NCBI GenBank assembly: GCA_016744295.1 | Contig: JADGEQ010000010.1 | Location: forward strand, 62,001 to 126,000 | Direction: 5' to 3' | DNA from: Desulfobacteraceae bacterium | Lineage (GTDB): Bacteria > Desulfobacterota > Desulfobacteria > Desulfobacterales > Desulfobacteraceae | Length of the DNA stretch: 64,000 bases | Part shown: piece after piece, positions 44,243-54,938 of the stretch | Layout: every line of letters begins with the position of its first letter | Position numbering within the stretch: the first letter of the stretch is position 1 | Notes under the pieces: model-generated | Seen by the model: the letters and a program-made list of their open reading frames with translations, nothing else | Database searches by the model: none | What the model was told of the DNA's origin: nothing | Made by a program: the position numbers and the translations under genes

Positions 44243-44419
44243 ACAACAGAAGATGGTGATTAATAGTCGAAACAAGAATCCCTGTCAACAAAAAAATTAT
44301 TTTTTTTACACATAAAGATAATTGTATCAAGAATAATATGTTGACACAGTGATTTATGAAACGATACTATGGAATGTTTTTTTTATTATTTTATCATTGG
44401 ACAGTTTAAGGAGAAAGTG

Positions 44420-46312
44420 ATGCTGCGTTACCTGCGTGAAAATACCGGAAATTGGATTATTAAGATTTTTCTTTTTATTATTGTAATTGTTTTTGTCTTT
44501 CTTGGGGTTGGGTCCATGAATTCCAAGAAAAATAACAGCGTTGCCACTGTCAATGACGTTCCCATCACCATAAATGAATTCCAGGATGCCTACAAATTAA
44601 TGGTTGAGCGGATGAGGGAAAGATTTGGTGATAATTTGAATGACGATCTTTTAAAGGCATTGAATGTCAAGCAGCAGGCGCTCAATACCCTTATCGAGCA
44701 AAAACTTGTCGCAAATGAAGCCGAAAAACTGAAACTGATCGTTTCTGACAAAGAGTTAACCGATGCGCTGATGTCCATAAAAGCATTTCAAAAAGACGGC
44801 GCCTTTAATCTGGAACAATACAAAAAGGTTCTGGGATTCAATTCTCTAAACCCAGAGATTTTTGAGGTGAGGCAACGGGCTGCCATGAAAGAAATGAAGG
44901 TCAGGGATATGGTTTTGAGCGGAATTACTGTATCCGATATGGAAGCCAAAAGCTGGTATGTTTTTCAAAATACAAAAATGGCTGTCGATTATATTAAAGT
45001 TGATCCTGATTCCTTTACCGATGTCGCCCCCACCGAAGAACAGATAAAAAAACAATATGAAGATAACAAAGACTTGTATAAATCAGAACCCAAAAGAAAG
45101 GCGGTCTATCTCAAATTCACTCCAGAGGATCACCAGGGAAAAGTGGCTGTGTCCGACGAACAGATCAAAGCCTTTTATGAACTAAATATTGATCGTTTTA
45201 AAACCCCAGAGAAAGTTGAAGCCAGTCATATTCTGATAAAGGTAGATGAGTCTGCCGATGAGGTTGCTGTGGAAACCGCCAGAAAACAGGCAGAAAAAAT
45301 ATATGAACGAGCAGCCAAACAAGAAGATTTTGCTCAATTGGCCAAAGATTTTTCCCAAGGTCCATCAAAGGACAGTGGGGGGTATATTGGGATTTTTGAG
45401 AAAAAAAATATGGTGAAACCCTTTGGAGAAAAGGCTTTTACAATGAACGCCGGTGAGATCAGCAAACCGACTAGGACCATATTTGGGTGGCATATCATAA
45501 AAGTGATGGCAAAGTTTGATGCCTCCGTCGAATCCCTGGCCCAGGTCACGGAAAAAATAAAATCCGAGTTGATGAATCAGGAACTTCAGAGCCTGGCCTA
45601 TTACCAAGCAGGTGAAGCCTTTGATTCCATAGTTGACGGCGATGACCTTGAGCAGGTTGCCTTGATTACCAAAAGAAAAGTAATGACCACAGGTGTTTTT
45701 AGTGGAAATGGTGACGGCATTAATTTTGAAAATAGTACAGGATTTGCCCAGGCTGCCTTTGCCCTTTCCAATGATGAAATTAGCGACGTTAAAGAGTTGG
45801 GAAATAATTATTATCTGATCAAAGTGATTGAAAAAATTGAGCCTGAAATCCAGCCCATGGAAATAGTAAAAGACAGTATTATTCTGACATTGACAGTGAA
45901 ACTGCAAAAAGAAGCTGCCAGAAATGCAGCCCAGGCCCTGTCAAAAAAAGCCAAAAAAACCGATTCCATTGCACAGCTGGCAAAGGAGAATCATCTTACT
46001 CTGGTATCCACGGACCTGTTTACACGAAACCAGTCGGTTGCAGGAATTGGAAACGCACCTGAATTGGTTAAAGCGGCCTTTGCTCTGGACAAGGAAAACG
46101 CAATACACCCAGGGGTATTGGAAGTGGGTCAAGGCTATTATATCATAGGATTTAAGGAGAAACAGGTACCTGAAGAAGCAAAGATTGCACAAACTTTAGC
46201 GGACACAAGAGAACAGGTTACCCGAATGAAACAGGGTCAATATTTTTTGTCCTGGATTGAAGAACTGAAAAGTAAAACCAAAATCGATATTAATTCACAG
46301 TTTTTGAATTAA
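44420..46312 (+). CDS. PpiD/SurA-type periplasmic peptidyl-prolyl isomerase
   Basis: This is 630 residues from ATG 44420, where AAGGAGAAA stands just upstream; an upstream ATG at 44369 lacks a site. A single N-terminal membrane helix (IIKIFLFIIVIVFVFLGVG) is followed by a SurA-N-like domain and a parvulin domain (ASHILIKVDES, GYIGIFEKKNMVKPF, GWHIIKV). A helical C-terminal chaperone part closes it. It folds outer-membrane proteins; the following M16 peptidase gene (14 bp apart) probably shares its transcript. Confidence 0.88.
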   Translation: MLRYLRENTGNWIIKIFLFIIVIVFVFLGVGSMNSKKNNSVATVNDVPITINEFQDAYKLMVERMRERFGDNLNDDLLKALNVKQQALNTLIEQKLVANEAEKLKLIVSDKELTDALMSIKAFQKDGAFNLEQYKKVLGFNSLNPEIFEVRQRAAMKEMKVRDMVLSGITVSDMEAKSWYVFQNTKMAVDYIKVDPDSFTDVAPTEEQIKKQYEDNKDLYKSEPKRKAVYLKFTPEDHQGKVAVSDEQIKAFYELNIDRFKTPEKVEASHILIKVDESADEVAVETARKQAEKIYERAAKQEDFAQLAKDFSQGPSKDSGGYIGIFEKKNMVKPFGEKAFTMNAGEISKPTRTIFGWHIIKVMAKFDASVESLAQVTEKIKSELMNQELQSLAYYQAGEAFDSIVDGDDLEQVALITKRKVMTTGVFSGNGDGINFENSTGFAQAAFALSNDEISDVKELGNNYYLIKVIEKIEPEIQPMEIVKDSIILTLTVKLQKEAARNAAQALSKKAKKTDSIAQLAKENHLTLVSTDLFTRNQSVAGIGNAPELVKAAFALDKENAIHPGVLEVGQGYYIIGFKEKQVPEEAKIAQTLADTREQVTRMKQGQYFLSWIEELKSKTKIDINSQFLN

Positions 46313-46325
46313 GGATAGCAGATCG

Positions 46326-49196
46326 ATGAAACGCAATGCCATTGGAATGAATATTAGTATCCTGATTATTCTATTCATGTTTTCATGCACAACGCATCAG
46401 GGTTATTTTTTTTCCAATGGCGTTGAAAAAGATCCAGCCACGGTCCATGGGGTTCTGCCCAATGGTTTTCAGTATGTACTGATGGAAAATTCAACCCCAA
46501 AAGACCGCGTCAGTGTTCATCTGAATATATTTGCAGGCTCGGTTAATGAAACAGATGAGGAACAGGGGGTTGCCCATTTTCTTGAGCACATGCTCTTTAA
46601 CGGTTCGGAACATTTCAAACCAGGAGAGCTCATAGAATATTTCCAATCCATTGGTATGGATTTTGGGGCTGATGCCAATGCCAGTACCTCATTCTTTCGA
46701 ACCACCTATGATTTAACACTTCCGAAAGGAGATAACCAAACCCTTGAAGATGCTTTTTTGGTGATCCAAGATTATGCTGGCGGAGCATTGTTGCTGGAAG
46801 GGGAAATTGATCGGGAGCGGGGAATTATACTGGCTGAAAAAAGGGAGAGGGATTCTGTCTCCTATCGGACCTTTAAGCAGGAACTGGCTTTTGAACTGCC
46901 TGGCTCCCTCTTAAACAACCGATTGCCCATTGGTACACTCCCTGTGCTTATGGCAGCGGACCAAAGCCTGTTAAAGGGCTTTTATGACCGCTGGTACAGG
47001 CCGGATAACATGGCTCTGGTTATTGTCGGGGATATGGACATAAAAAGAACAGAGAACCTTATTAAAAAAATGTTCTCCAAAATGAAGCCCCGGACCATGC
47101 TCTCAGGGAAAACTGGGGATATCTCCTGGAAACCCAGAAAGGGAGTTTCGGCATTTTACCTGTATGAACCAGAAGCCGGAAGCACAGAAGTCACCATTGA
47201 AAGGATTTCTTATACCTCTTTTGAACCGGAAACAATTGAAAAATTAAAAGAAACCGTCCTGGGAAATCTTGCGGATTCGGTTTTTCAGAATCGATTATCA
47301 AGTATGGTCAGAAAGCAATCTGCCAACTTTTCAGCTGCGTCTGTCTATTCTGGAACGTTTTTACACAATCTTTCCATAGCCGCAGTGAAGGCTAATTGTG
47401 AACCAAAGAATTGGGGAAAAACGCTTGGACAAGTTGAGAAAAGCCTCAGGCAAGGTATAATAACCGGCTTTTTACCCCAGGAGATTGCCAGGGCAAAGGC
47501 TGATTTTATTTCCAATCTTGATACCAGGGTACTCCAGGCCGATACCAGAAAAACCTCAAATCTGGCCCAATCTATTCTCGGAGCCGTGAACCGGAAATCC
47601 TTATTTTTATCACCTCGGCAAGAACAGGCGTTACTAAAGCCTTATATACAGAGTTTAACCCTTGAACAGGTGAACCAGGCATTCAGAAAATCATGGATCA
47701 ACGACCAAAGATTGATTTTGATTTCGGGGAATGCAAAAATATCTGAAACAAATCATATTTCGGCAAATGAGCAGATTTTAGATCTCTATCAAAAAAGTGC
47801 TGCACAGCCGATCCAAGAGTTTAAACGGTTTGAAGCCAAGTCATTTCCATACCTTTCCCTTCCGGAAGCCAAGGCAACTATTATAAGCAAAAAAGAGAAT
47901 GCCAAGGGATTGGGTATCACCCAGGTTGATTTTCAAAATAAGGTCCGGTTAAATCTTAAAAACACTGATTTCAAAAAGGGTGAATTTTTATTCAAAGTTG
48001 TATTTGGACAAGGAAGGTCATCGGAACCTGAATCCTTGCCGGGTTTATCCTTACTTGCTGAAGCCACTCTACACGAGAGCGGGCTTCAATCAATGGACCC
48101 GGACCAGCTTGGAGACGCCTTGGCAGGGAAAAATGTGTCCATTGGCTTTACCATCAATGATAATTATTTTGCATTGGAAGGTTCGGGTGACCCCAAGGAA
48201 GCAGAACTTATTTTCCAGCTTATTTATGCTCACCTCAAAGATCCCGGGCTCAGATCCCAGGCGCTTACCCTTGCCAAAACCAATTACAAACAAATGTACG
48301 AGGCCATGGAAAGGACCCCGGACGGCATCATGCGGATCAAAGGAAACCGCTTTCTAGCAAAAGGGGATGTCAGGTTTGGGCTATTACCCCCGGAAAAAAT
48401 GAACAAAATCACCCTGGAGGATATTGAAGCCTGGCTAGGGCCTGTTTTTGAAACCGCTCCTGTCGAGGTTTCTGTTGTCGGAGATTTTGACCCGGATCGT
48501 ATTATTCAATATGGAGCCACTTATCTCGGTTCCTTAGACGCAAGGGTGGGATCTGCTATATCTGACAGCCGTAAAATAGATGAAATAACAAAAGTTAACC
48601 CAGTAACCAGAAAGGTTCTTTTCCCCAAGGGAGAACGTCTCACACTTACCCTCGATACAAAAATAGACAAAGGAATGGTCAGGATCGCTTTTTTAACCGA
48701 TGATTTTTGGGATATCACAAAAACACGGCGATTATCTCTGTTGGCAAAGGTTTTTTCCGAACGACTTAGAAAAACAATTCGTGAAGAGCTTGGGGCATCC
48801 TATTCGCCCTATGTATATAATCATCCTTCTCTTATTTACGACGGATATGGCGTTATGCATGTGGTGGTTAACGTAATGCCGAATACCACGGATTTTATTT
48901 CTAAAAAAGTAAGAGACATTGCTAACGAGTTAGCTCAAGAGGGGATTGAACAAAAAGAATTGGATCTTGTGAAAAAACCACTCTTAAATCAATTGACGGT
49001 TCTAAGACAGACCAATACCTATTGGTTGAATTCAGTAATGGCTAATTCGGTTCATCACCCGGAAAGATTGGATTGGGCCAACAACATCCTATCTGATTAT
49101 TCAGACATTACCCGCAACGACCTAACCGTATTAGCTGAATTATACCTGAAGATGAATGAGGATGCTCTGATTATCATTAAACCTGGGGGGAGTTGA
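46326..49196 (+). CDS. M16-family zinc peptidase, predicted lipoprotein
   Basis: This is 956 residues. A signal peptide with lipobox ends in Cys21 (FMFSCTT), so the mature protein is membrane-anchored. The inverted zinc motif HFLEH (His84, Glu87, His88) lies in the first domain and Glu in a downstream GEIDRERGII helix is the likely third ligand. It has the full four-domain length of pitrilysin-type proteins. It is probably involved in envelope peptide degradation. It ends 24 bp before a possible bidirectional hairpin. Confidence 0.9.
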   Translation: MKRNAIGMNISILIILFMFSCTTHQGYFFSNGVEKDPATVHGVLPNGFQYVLMENSTPKDRVSVHLNIFAGSVNETDEEQGVAHFLEHMLFNGSEHFKPGELIEYFQSIGMDFGADANASTSFFRTTYDLTLPKGDNQTLEDAFLVIQDYAGGALLLEGEIDRERGIILAEKRERDSVSYRTFKQELAFELPGSLLNNRLPIGTLPVLMAADQSLLKGFYDRWYRPDNMALVIVGDMDIKRTENLIKKMFSKMKPRTMLSGKTGDISWKPRKGVSAFYLYEPEAGSTEVTIERISYTSFEPETIEKLKETVLGNLADSVFQNRLSSMVRKQSANFSAASVYSGTFLHNLSIAAVKANCEPKNWGKTLGQVEKSLRQGIITGFLPQEIARAKADFISNLDTRVLQADTRKTSNLAQSILGAVNRKSLFLSPRQEQALLKPYIQSLTLEQVNQAFRKSWINDQRLILISGNAKISETNHISANEQILDLYQKSAAQPIQEFKRFEAKSFPYLSLPEAKATIISKKENAKGLGITQVDFQNKVRLNLKNTDFKKGEFLFKVVFGQGRSSEPESLPGLSLLAEATLHESGLQSMDPDQLGDALAGKNVSIGFTINDNYFALEGSGDPKEAELIFQLIYAHLKDPGLRSQALTLAKTNYKQMYEAMERTPDGIMRIKGNRFLAKGDVRFGLLPPEKMNKITLEDIEAWLGPVFETAPVEVSVVGDFDPDRIIQYGATYLGSLDARVGSAISDSRKIDEITKVNPVTRKVLFPKGERLTLTLDTKIDKGMVRIAFLTDDFWDITKTRRLSLLAKVFSERLRKTIREELGASYSPYVYNHPSLIYDGYGVMHVVVNVMPNTTDFISKKVRDIANELAQEGIEQKELDLVKKPLLNQLTVLRQTNTYWLNSVMANSVHHPERLDWANNILSDYSDITRNDLTVLAELYLKMNEDALIIIKPGGS

Positions 49197-49219
49197 AGGG
49201 GTTGAATCAAAAAATCAAT

Positions 49220-49258
49220 CCGACCCTGATCCCTTCAATTAATTTGTGATAGGGTCGG
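49220..49258. terminator. Bidirectional hairpin between convergent genes
   Basis: CCGACCCT and AGGGTCGG pair over 8 bp, between the M16 peptidase and PilZ genes. No clear T-run is seen. Confidence 0.45.
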
Positions 49259-49287
49259 TCCTGTGGGGTACTTGGCCATTCAATTGC

Positions 49288-49704
49288 TCAGGATTTGTAT
49301 TGCTCCGGCAGTTTTTCAACCTGTTCTGAGACATTGTTACGCAGGTAATAGTCCAAGTCAAAAAGTTGCTTAAAGCTTAAATCCGTAAATTGGACATGCC
49401 GTTTTCTAACTTTCATGGAGCTGAAAGAGGGTGCGTTTGTAATTTCGTAGTCAGAAACCGTCTTAAAGGGTAAATCTCCGACATAATACCCCATACTACT
49501 TAGGAAAACAGAATCCTCTGGTGTGCTATCGGTTTCCTTGTCATCCTTGCTGGTATCAATATATTTAAAGGAGAGTCCCCCCATACTGATGTCAATAATT
49601 TGACCCAATTTATGGGAATTAGGACTTATAGCTGCATAGGCCCCTTCAACCGCCTTATAGCGTTTATTTCTACGTCTTTCGACCGTTCGTTTCCTGCCGA
49701 CCAT
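49288..49704 (-). CDS. PilZ-domain protein
   Basis: This is 138 residues. ERRRNKRYK followed by DISMGGLSF are the two short motifs (RxxxR and D/NxSxxG) by which PilZ domains bind c-di-GMP. The tail FSFKQLFDLDYYLRN-type helix is not characteristic. It may regulate motility, adhesion or exopolysaccharide; no target gene is adjacent. Confidence 0.8.
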   Translation of the reverse strand: MVGRKRTVERRRNKRYKAVEGAYAAISPNSHKLGQIIDISMGGLSFKYIDTSKDDKETDSTPEDSVFLSSMGYYVGDLPFKTVSDYEITNAPSFSSMKVRKRHVQFTDLSFKQLFDLDYYLRNNVSEQVEKLPEQYKS

Positions 49705-50000
49705 AAGAACAATTCCTTTGGATCCTGATTATCTCATTAGTATTGTACTTTTTGATGCATTTTTTATGCCATTCCGCTCTTTCTTTACAGACAGGCACCT
49801 TTTTTGCTCAATTAAAGATTGCAAAGGACAATTCTAGCTAATTTATTCCAATGAATGAACGATGTCAATTGGAGAACTTATTTTTTTTGTTAGGCGGATA
49901 CGCATTTTATTAAAAAATCCCGATAGATGGAAAATAAAGTTCTAAATTAAGAAGTTTTTTCCTCAAAATATCACATTTTTTTCTTATTTTTTTTGGCACA
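49705..50000. other. AT-rich intergenic region
   Basis: About 296 bp upstream of the PilZ gene and downstream of recX, both minus strand. Nothing supports a gene or RNA here. Confidence 0.4.
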
Positions 50001-50498
50001 CTACTTTGGCCGACCAATACACACATTCGCGCAGATTTGTTGCCAGACCGACTGGATTACAGAAAAACTAAATCCCCGGTATTTTAAATGACCAAACATT
50101 TTCTTTTTAAACAATTCCCTGTCAAGATGCTGCCATAATCGAATCTTCGGTGTAATAGCAAGAACAGCAAGTTCAAGATCATCATAATCATCTAATAAAG
50201 AGTCTATAATGGTGGACGTAATTCCTTTATTTTTAAGCTCATACCGGAAGGCAAAGATGGATTTGGGTTTATTTCTCTTCCGATTTTCAAGATAATTTTT
50301 TGCAAACATTCTGTCATCAAGATATTTTTCATCTTCTAATCGTTGAACCACAGCGTCAACGATTTCCAGTGAAAACCCTTTTTTTGACAAGTAGTTGTTC
50401 ATTTCAAATACGGTTCTATTGCGTCTGGAAAGATAACCCAAGGCCATGCCAAAGGCCTTTTTCATGGCGGTGTCCATGGTTTCTATATTTTTTTCCAT
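50001..50498 (-). CDS. recX: RecX regulatory protein
   Basis: This is 165 residues made of three-helix repeats: ALGYLSRRNRTVFEMNNYL, VVQRLEDEKYLDDRMFAKNYLENR, and LKNKGITSTIIDSLL, matching the RecX family that restrains RecA filaments. Length is typical. Its start overlaps the thioesterase 3' end by 16 bp. No recA is in the window. Confidence 0.85.
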   Translation of the reverse strand: MEKNIETMDTAMKKAFGMALGYLSRRNRTVFEMNNYLSKKGFSLEIVDAVVQRLEDEKYLDDRMFAKNYLENRKRNKPKSIFAFRYELKNKGITSTIIDSLLDDYDDLELAVLAITPKIRLWQHLDRELFKKKMFGHLKYRGFSFSVIQSVWQQICANVCIGRPK

Positions 50499-51235
50499 CT
50501 CATGGTTAAATTTGCGAGTTTAACCATGGTTGTTTTGAGGAAAATTGAGTGCCGGGTGATGAGAGTGTCACAACTGTTCTCAATCTTTACACAGGATAAA
50601 ATGGTGTCAGGGAAAAAGGATTCCTTTAAAAATGAGACAATACAATCCGCGGGGGTAAATTCAAAAAGAAGTTTGGCCGGGACGGCTTCTATGGCCCATT
50701 GGGTATAAACCGTGTTGTTAACATGCTGGTTCAGATCCAGATCGTGGACCCTGATTTTAAATTCAGATTCATGGTCAAAACCATTAAAATCATGATCATT
50801 TTTGATAAGTTCAGGACAGATCTTAGTTGGTGTTAATAAAGCTTCCGGCAGGTGGGTGATTAGCCTGACCGGCCTGGAATTGCTTGCTTTAACCAATACC
50901 CAGATTCCCAGAGCGGAAATCAGTTGTTCTTTATTTTGGTTTACAATGGAAAATTGTCTAATTTCATATAAATTTTTCCAGGGGAATCTCCAGGTTTTCA
51001 GTTCCAGCGGTTCCAGCCATTTGGGACTTTTAACTATTTGGACCTGATAACGGGATACCACCCATTTAAGTTGTTTTTTTGCCATATCCAACCCGGAAAT
51101 ACACAGATCATTGCAATGGTGGGTGGCTGCGTCCTGGAACATATTAAAAAGCCGGTCAATTCGAATTTTTCCGCTTGAATCCATGGCTGAATAGGGAAGG
51201 TTTATCTTTTCAGTAAAAATTGCGTCTTGGTTCAT
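50483..51235 (-). CDS. Acyl-ACP thioesterase family protein
   Basis: This is 250 residues from ATG 51235; an in-frame TTG further up (51253) overlaps the AsmA gene. The two hotdog domains of the FatA/FatB-type family are recognisable, with RIRIDRLFNMFQDAATHHCND-like helix in the first (short form here RIDRLFNMFQDAA) and DLDLNQHVNNTVY in the second, which carries the catalytic Asn/His region. It probably hydrolyses acyl-ACP. It follows the AsmA-like gene closely. Confidence 0.8.
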   Translation of the reverse strand: MNQDAIFTEKINLPYSAMDSSGKIRIDRLFNMFQDAATHHCNDLCISGLDMAKKQLKWVVSRYQVQIVKSPKWLEPLELKTWRFPWKNLYEIRQFSIVNQNKEQLISALGIWVLVKASNSRPVRLITHLPEALLTPTKICPELIKNDHDFNGFDHESEFKIRVHDLDLNQHVNNTVYTQWAIEAVPAKLLFEFTPADCIVSFLKESFFPDTILSCVKIENSCDTLITRHSIFLKTTMVKLANLTMRWKKI

Positions 51236-51236
51236 C

Positions 51237-54200
51237 CTAGGGTGTTTCCTCAAATAATCTGACCGGTGTTTTTAAAATATCCCCCAGCATATTAACCAAT
51301 CCTTTTCCCACAGCTGATGGGTGGAGCGGTATGACGACGGGATTTGTCATACTGCCGGTGGCCTTGGCAGGAAAGGAGACCAGCCTGCCGCTGAGCATGG
51401 TATTGACAACCGGAATAAACTTAATCACAGAATCAATGGTTTTAAAGGGGGCAACCAGGCAGGTTAAATCAATTTGGTCTTTTATAGGATCGATCCAACC
51501 GCTGAAAATGAGGGCCATGTTGTCGGCATCAATAATTCCTTTCTTTAAATAAATGATACTGTCCTTGATATCTGCTTCAATAAGAATGGTTTTGTATCCA
51601 ATGCCCTCCTTTGTGATATCTGCAAAATGTAAAATATTCAACACTGAAAGCAGGCGGGACAAAAAAGTCCACTTGTATATTCTTCCGTTGCTGGCATTAA
51701 AGATCAGAGTGCCGTTCTGGTGTCTTGAAATTGTATCAGAAGAGGCATTACCGGAAAGTTTGCTGGTAAAAGAAAAGGGCCCATCAATAATGTTTTGGGT
51801 TTTAAAAAGGCAAGAAAGGATATCTGAGAGATCTTGATTCTCCAGCGGCTGGATTTTAAAATCAGTTATTACCTGGTCATTTTGGGTGTTATTGACCAAT
51901 TCTATGACCCCCTTAGCCAGAAGATTACACAGGCTTCCATGAAGAATTTGAATCGTTGTTTTGTCTTTGTCGAAATTAATTCTGGCGTCTATATTTGAAA
52001 AAATATTTTTTTGATATGTCAACTGTTGCGCGTTTAAATATAAGTTTTTTTGATAAAAAAGAGGTTGATTCTGTGATTTTATTTTCTGGGTTCCAAAGGA
52101 TCCAAATGAGTCGATATTGATTTTATTCATATCCACGTGAAGGTTGGAATTTGCATCGGTAAATATTTTTACCGGTTCCCCTCCAGTAAAGGAAACAAGC
52201 CGGTTGTGCAGAAAAGAGCCTTTGATTAACAACTTTTCAAGGGTTTGGGTACTTAAAGTTCCATCAAAATTTAGCAAGGGTTTGGCGGTATCTTTGTTGA
52301 GTATTATAATAGCGTTGGAGCTTTCGTTGTCCTTAATACTTATTAGCCTGGGATATAAATCCTTAATGTTTTTACCGATCAAATCAAAGGAAAGCTGAGG
52401 GCCTGACAATGATGACAATTGGCCTTGAAAGTGGGCATTTTTTGTTTCAGTTTCAAAACTTGCCCCAAAAAGTTCTATGGGCATCACGATACTGGATAAT
52501 TTTTGTAAATTAATAGCATAGGATAACCAGGACAAATTTTCTATTCTTGCTTGAGCCTCTTGAATTTGAACTTTTTTATCGCTCACATGAAAACGGCCTG
52601 ATATCTCTTTTACCTGATTTATAATTTTCTTCTTTTCCCTGCCCTGGGCAAACCCGATATTGATATCTTTGCCTGAACCGTTTATCTCAAATTGCCATTT
52701 TTCCGGTTTTAAAACCGGGCCCTCTAATTTGAGACTGTCCGCAAAAATTTTTCCGTCAATATTTTTGACGGGTGAGATCAAATTCAAAACAGGCTCAAAT
52801 GATCTGAGCCAACCCATTATTTGAGCAAGATTAAACCTGGCCAACTCGGTGTTGATAACAAAATGTGGGGTTTGGTTAAACTCTAGGACAGCGTTTAGAT
52901 TCTCAACAAAACTATCCTTTAGGCCACCGGAAAAATCTTTCAGAATTATTTCATCTGCTTCATAGAAAAATTGTCCTTTGGTGATGCTAATCGGCATGGG
53001 GATACGGTCATAAAAACCGTTAACAGATATGTTTTGGGCCTCAACCTGGACAAAAAGCTCTTTTTGCTGGCTGTCCATACCAAGCTTAAGGAGCGCATCT
53101 GCCTGGCCGGTAATTTCTCCTACCCTGGCAAGTTCATTGGCCAACAATGTGTCAGGCAGAAGGGAAATCAACACCTGGGGCAGTGTTGAAAGATCTGAAT
53201 GAAGTTTAAATTCACCCTTAAATGGAATATTCTCATGGTTCAATAAATCAATATCCAGCCATCCCTCATTGATGACAGTGGTGCTGACCTGACCCTTGCG
53301 GGCCTTTACATGAAGGATACCATTTTTAAGAGTTGCACCACCATGAACGTTTTTTGCAATTATAGGGGTCTCTGGTATTTTAACCAGACTGTTTTCAGCA
53401 GACCCTGTCAAATATAGATTTTTTCCATCAAATAAAGTGGCAAGGGTATTGCTGGAAAATCCTACCGTGACATTTCTGGCAGTCCCTTCCCGTAAAATAT
53501 CAAACAATTGACTTACCACAGTGTTTGATCCCATGAGTTTTAAACAAGCCTGTCTGGCCTGGGCAATATCAATATCATCTCCCGTAAAATTGATAACTGC
53601 TTTTTTATCTTTTCTGTTATCAATAAAATTGATATCAACTTTTGCCTTGGGATAAGAGAATACAACCGGGTTAAGCCGGACAGATAAATAGTCTTGTGAA
53701 AATTGAAATTCAAAATCCAAAGAATCCGCAACTATCGGTTTATCCGGAATCTGATTTGCCAAAACACGGGGGGCTTTAACCTGTAATTTTCCATTTAAAA
53801 TTCCTTTCCTATCCAATTCCATGGCCAGGATGAGTTGGTCGGATCTAATGAAACTGATATCAATTTTCTGGAAAGATGAAGTATCATGAAATTGATTTTT
53901 CCGGAGGTTCAATCCATGTATCGTCGCCTTAAAAACCAAGGACTGATTGGTATTGGACACAAAGAGAGAGCCATCCATGGTATCAAAATAATCCGTCTGG
54001 ATATTATGTACGACGAGTTCAAGGGTGTCCCGGCTATCTGGAAAAAGTGCAAAAAGTTGTTGAACCTCTTGTTTTGGAAATTTGAACTGAAAGGGCTGGG
54101 TCAGCATTTGGGGATCCTGACCGTTTTTAGGTGGTGTAAGTCGAATGTGGGGGGATTCTATATTGATCTTTGAAACGGCTAATTTCCCCTTTATAAACTT

Positions 54201-54485
54201 TCCAATATCAAGATCGATATTAACAGCCCCGATATTCAGTTGGACTATTTTATTAAAGGAAATTTCCTGATCCCTGAATCGAATGCCGGGTTGGGGGAAA
54301 AATAAAAAATCAATGTTCTCCTGATCAATTTTAACCCCAGTTTTTTGCTCGATGGCAGAAGATATTTTATCTTTTACAAAGGATGAATTAAGAAGCTGGT
54401 CAAGGACATAGGGAGACAGCAACACCAGAAAAATGATCAGTGCCGTTGCATAAAATGCGGCTCTTTTGAATCCTTGTCTGGACAC
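51237..54485 (-). CDS. AsmA-family/DUF748-like giant periplasmic protein
   Basis: This is 1082 residues beginning at GTG 54485. An N-terminal membrane anchor (AAFYATALIIFLVLLSPYVL) and the classic opening LLNSSFVKDKISSAIEQKTG precede long beta-rich repeats (AsmA and AsmA_2 type), with a C-terminal TSKLSGNASSDTI and GSMTNPVV section. Such proteins are thought to form lipid-transfer bridges between membranes. It ends next to the thioesterase, with only 1 bp between the stop and that gene's start, so they are coupled. Confidence 0.82.
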   Translation of the reverse strand: MSRQGFKRAAFYATALIIFLVLLSPYVLDQLLNSSFVKDKISSAIEQKTGVKIDQENIDFLFFPQPGIRFRDQEISFNKIVQLNIGAVNIDLDIGKFIKGKLAVSKINIESPHIRLTPPKNGQDPQMLTQPFQFKFPKQEVQQLFALFPDSRDTLELVVHNIQTDYFDTMDGSLFVSNTNQSLVFKATIHGLNLRKNQFHDTSSFQKIDISFIRSDQLILAMELDRKGILNGKLQVKAPRVLANQIPDKPIVADSLDFEFQFSQDYLSVRLNPVVFSYPKAKVDINFIDNRKDKKAVINFTGDDIDIAQARQACLKLMGSNTVVSQLFDILREGTARNVTVGFSSNTLATLFDGKNLYLTGSAENSLVKIPETPIIAKNVHGGATLKNGILHVKARKGQVSTTVINEGWLDIDLLNHENIPFKGEFKLHSDLSTLPQVLISLLPDTLLANELARVGEITGQADALLKLGMDSQQKELFVQVEAQNISVNGFYDRIPMPISITKGQFFYEADEIILKDFSGGLKDSFVENLNAVLEFNQTPHFVINTELARFNLAQIMGWLRSFEPVLNLISPVKNIDGKIFADSLKLEGPVLKPEKWQFEINGSGKDINIGFAQGREKKKIINQVKEISGRFHVSDKKVQIQEAQARIENLSWLSYAINLQKLSSIVMPIELFGASFETETKNAHFQGQLSSLSGPQLSFDLIGKNIKDLYPRLISIKDNESSNAIIILNKDTAKPLLNFDGTLSTQTLEKLLIKGSFLHNRLVSFTGGEPVKIFTDANSNLHVDMNKINIDSFGSFGTQKIKSQNQPLFYQKNLYLNAQQLTYQKNIFSNIDARINFDKDKTTIQILHGSLCNLLAKGVIELVNNTQNDQVITDFKIQPLENQDLSDILSCLFKTQNIIDGPFSFTSKLSGNASSDTISRHQNGTLIFNASNGRIYKWTFLSRLLSVLNILHFADITKEGIGYKTILIEADIKDSIIYLKKGIIDADNMALIFSGWIDPIKDQIDLTCLVAPFKTIDSVIKFIPVVNTMLSGRLVSFPAKATGSMTNPVVIPLHPSAVGKGLVNMLGDILKTPVRLFEETP

Positions 54486-54559
54486 AGGTTAACTCTCTTG
54501 GGAACCCAATAGCTTCTCCGCCGGCAAAAGAGATCTTTATCAGCGGAGAAACAAATAAA

Positions 54560-54841
54560 TTATTCAGTACGACTTGTGATTTCAACAATATGAAATCCAA
54601 AGTTCGTTTTCACAGGACCATGGGGAGTGCCAACAGCTTCGTTGAAAACAACTGTATCAAATTCTGGGACCATCTGGCCCGGGCCGAACTCCCCAAGGTC
54701 TCCCCCTCTGTTTCCCGAGGGACATTTGGAATGCTTTTTTGCAAGTTCAGCAAAATCTTCACCATTGGTGATTTTTTCAATCAATTGATTACAAAGATCC
54801 TCATTGTCCACAAGTATGTGTCTTGCACTGGCTTTTGTCAT
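54560..54841 (-). CDS. Single-domain parvulin peptidyl-prolyl isomerase
   Basis: This is 93 residues: [48 protein letters not shown] core ([17 protein letters not shown]) and GFHIVEI, the small PpiC fold with its His pair. There is no signal peptide, so it is cytoplasmic. GGAGATAG precedes the start codon. Confidence 0.9.
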   Translation of the reverse strand: MTKASARHILVDNEDLCNQLIEKITNGEDFAELAKKHSKCPSGNRGGDLGEFGPGQMVPEFDTVVFNEAVGTPHGPVKTNFGFHIVEITSRTE

Positions 54842-54938
54842 AATCTATCTCCTATTCTCTTTTAAAGGGTTGTCTTTAATTGATTCATTATTGTATATCT
54901 GCGATAGGATAATTACCCGACTATATTAAACCGTTTTC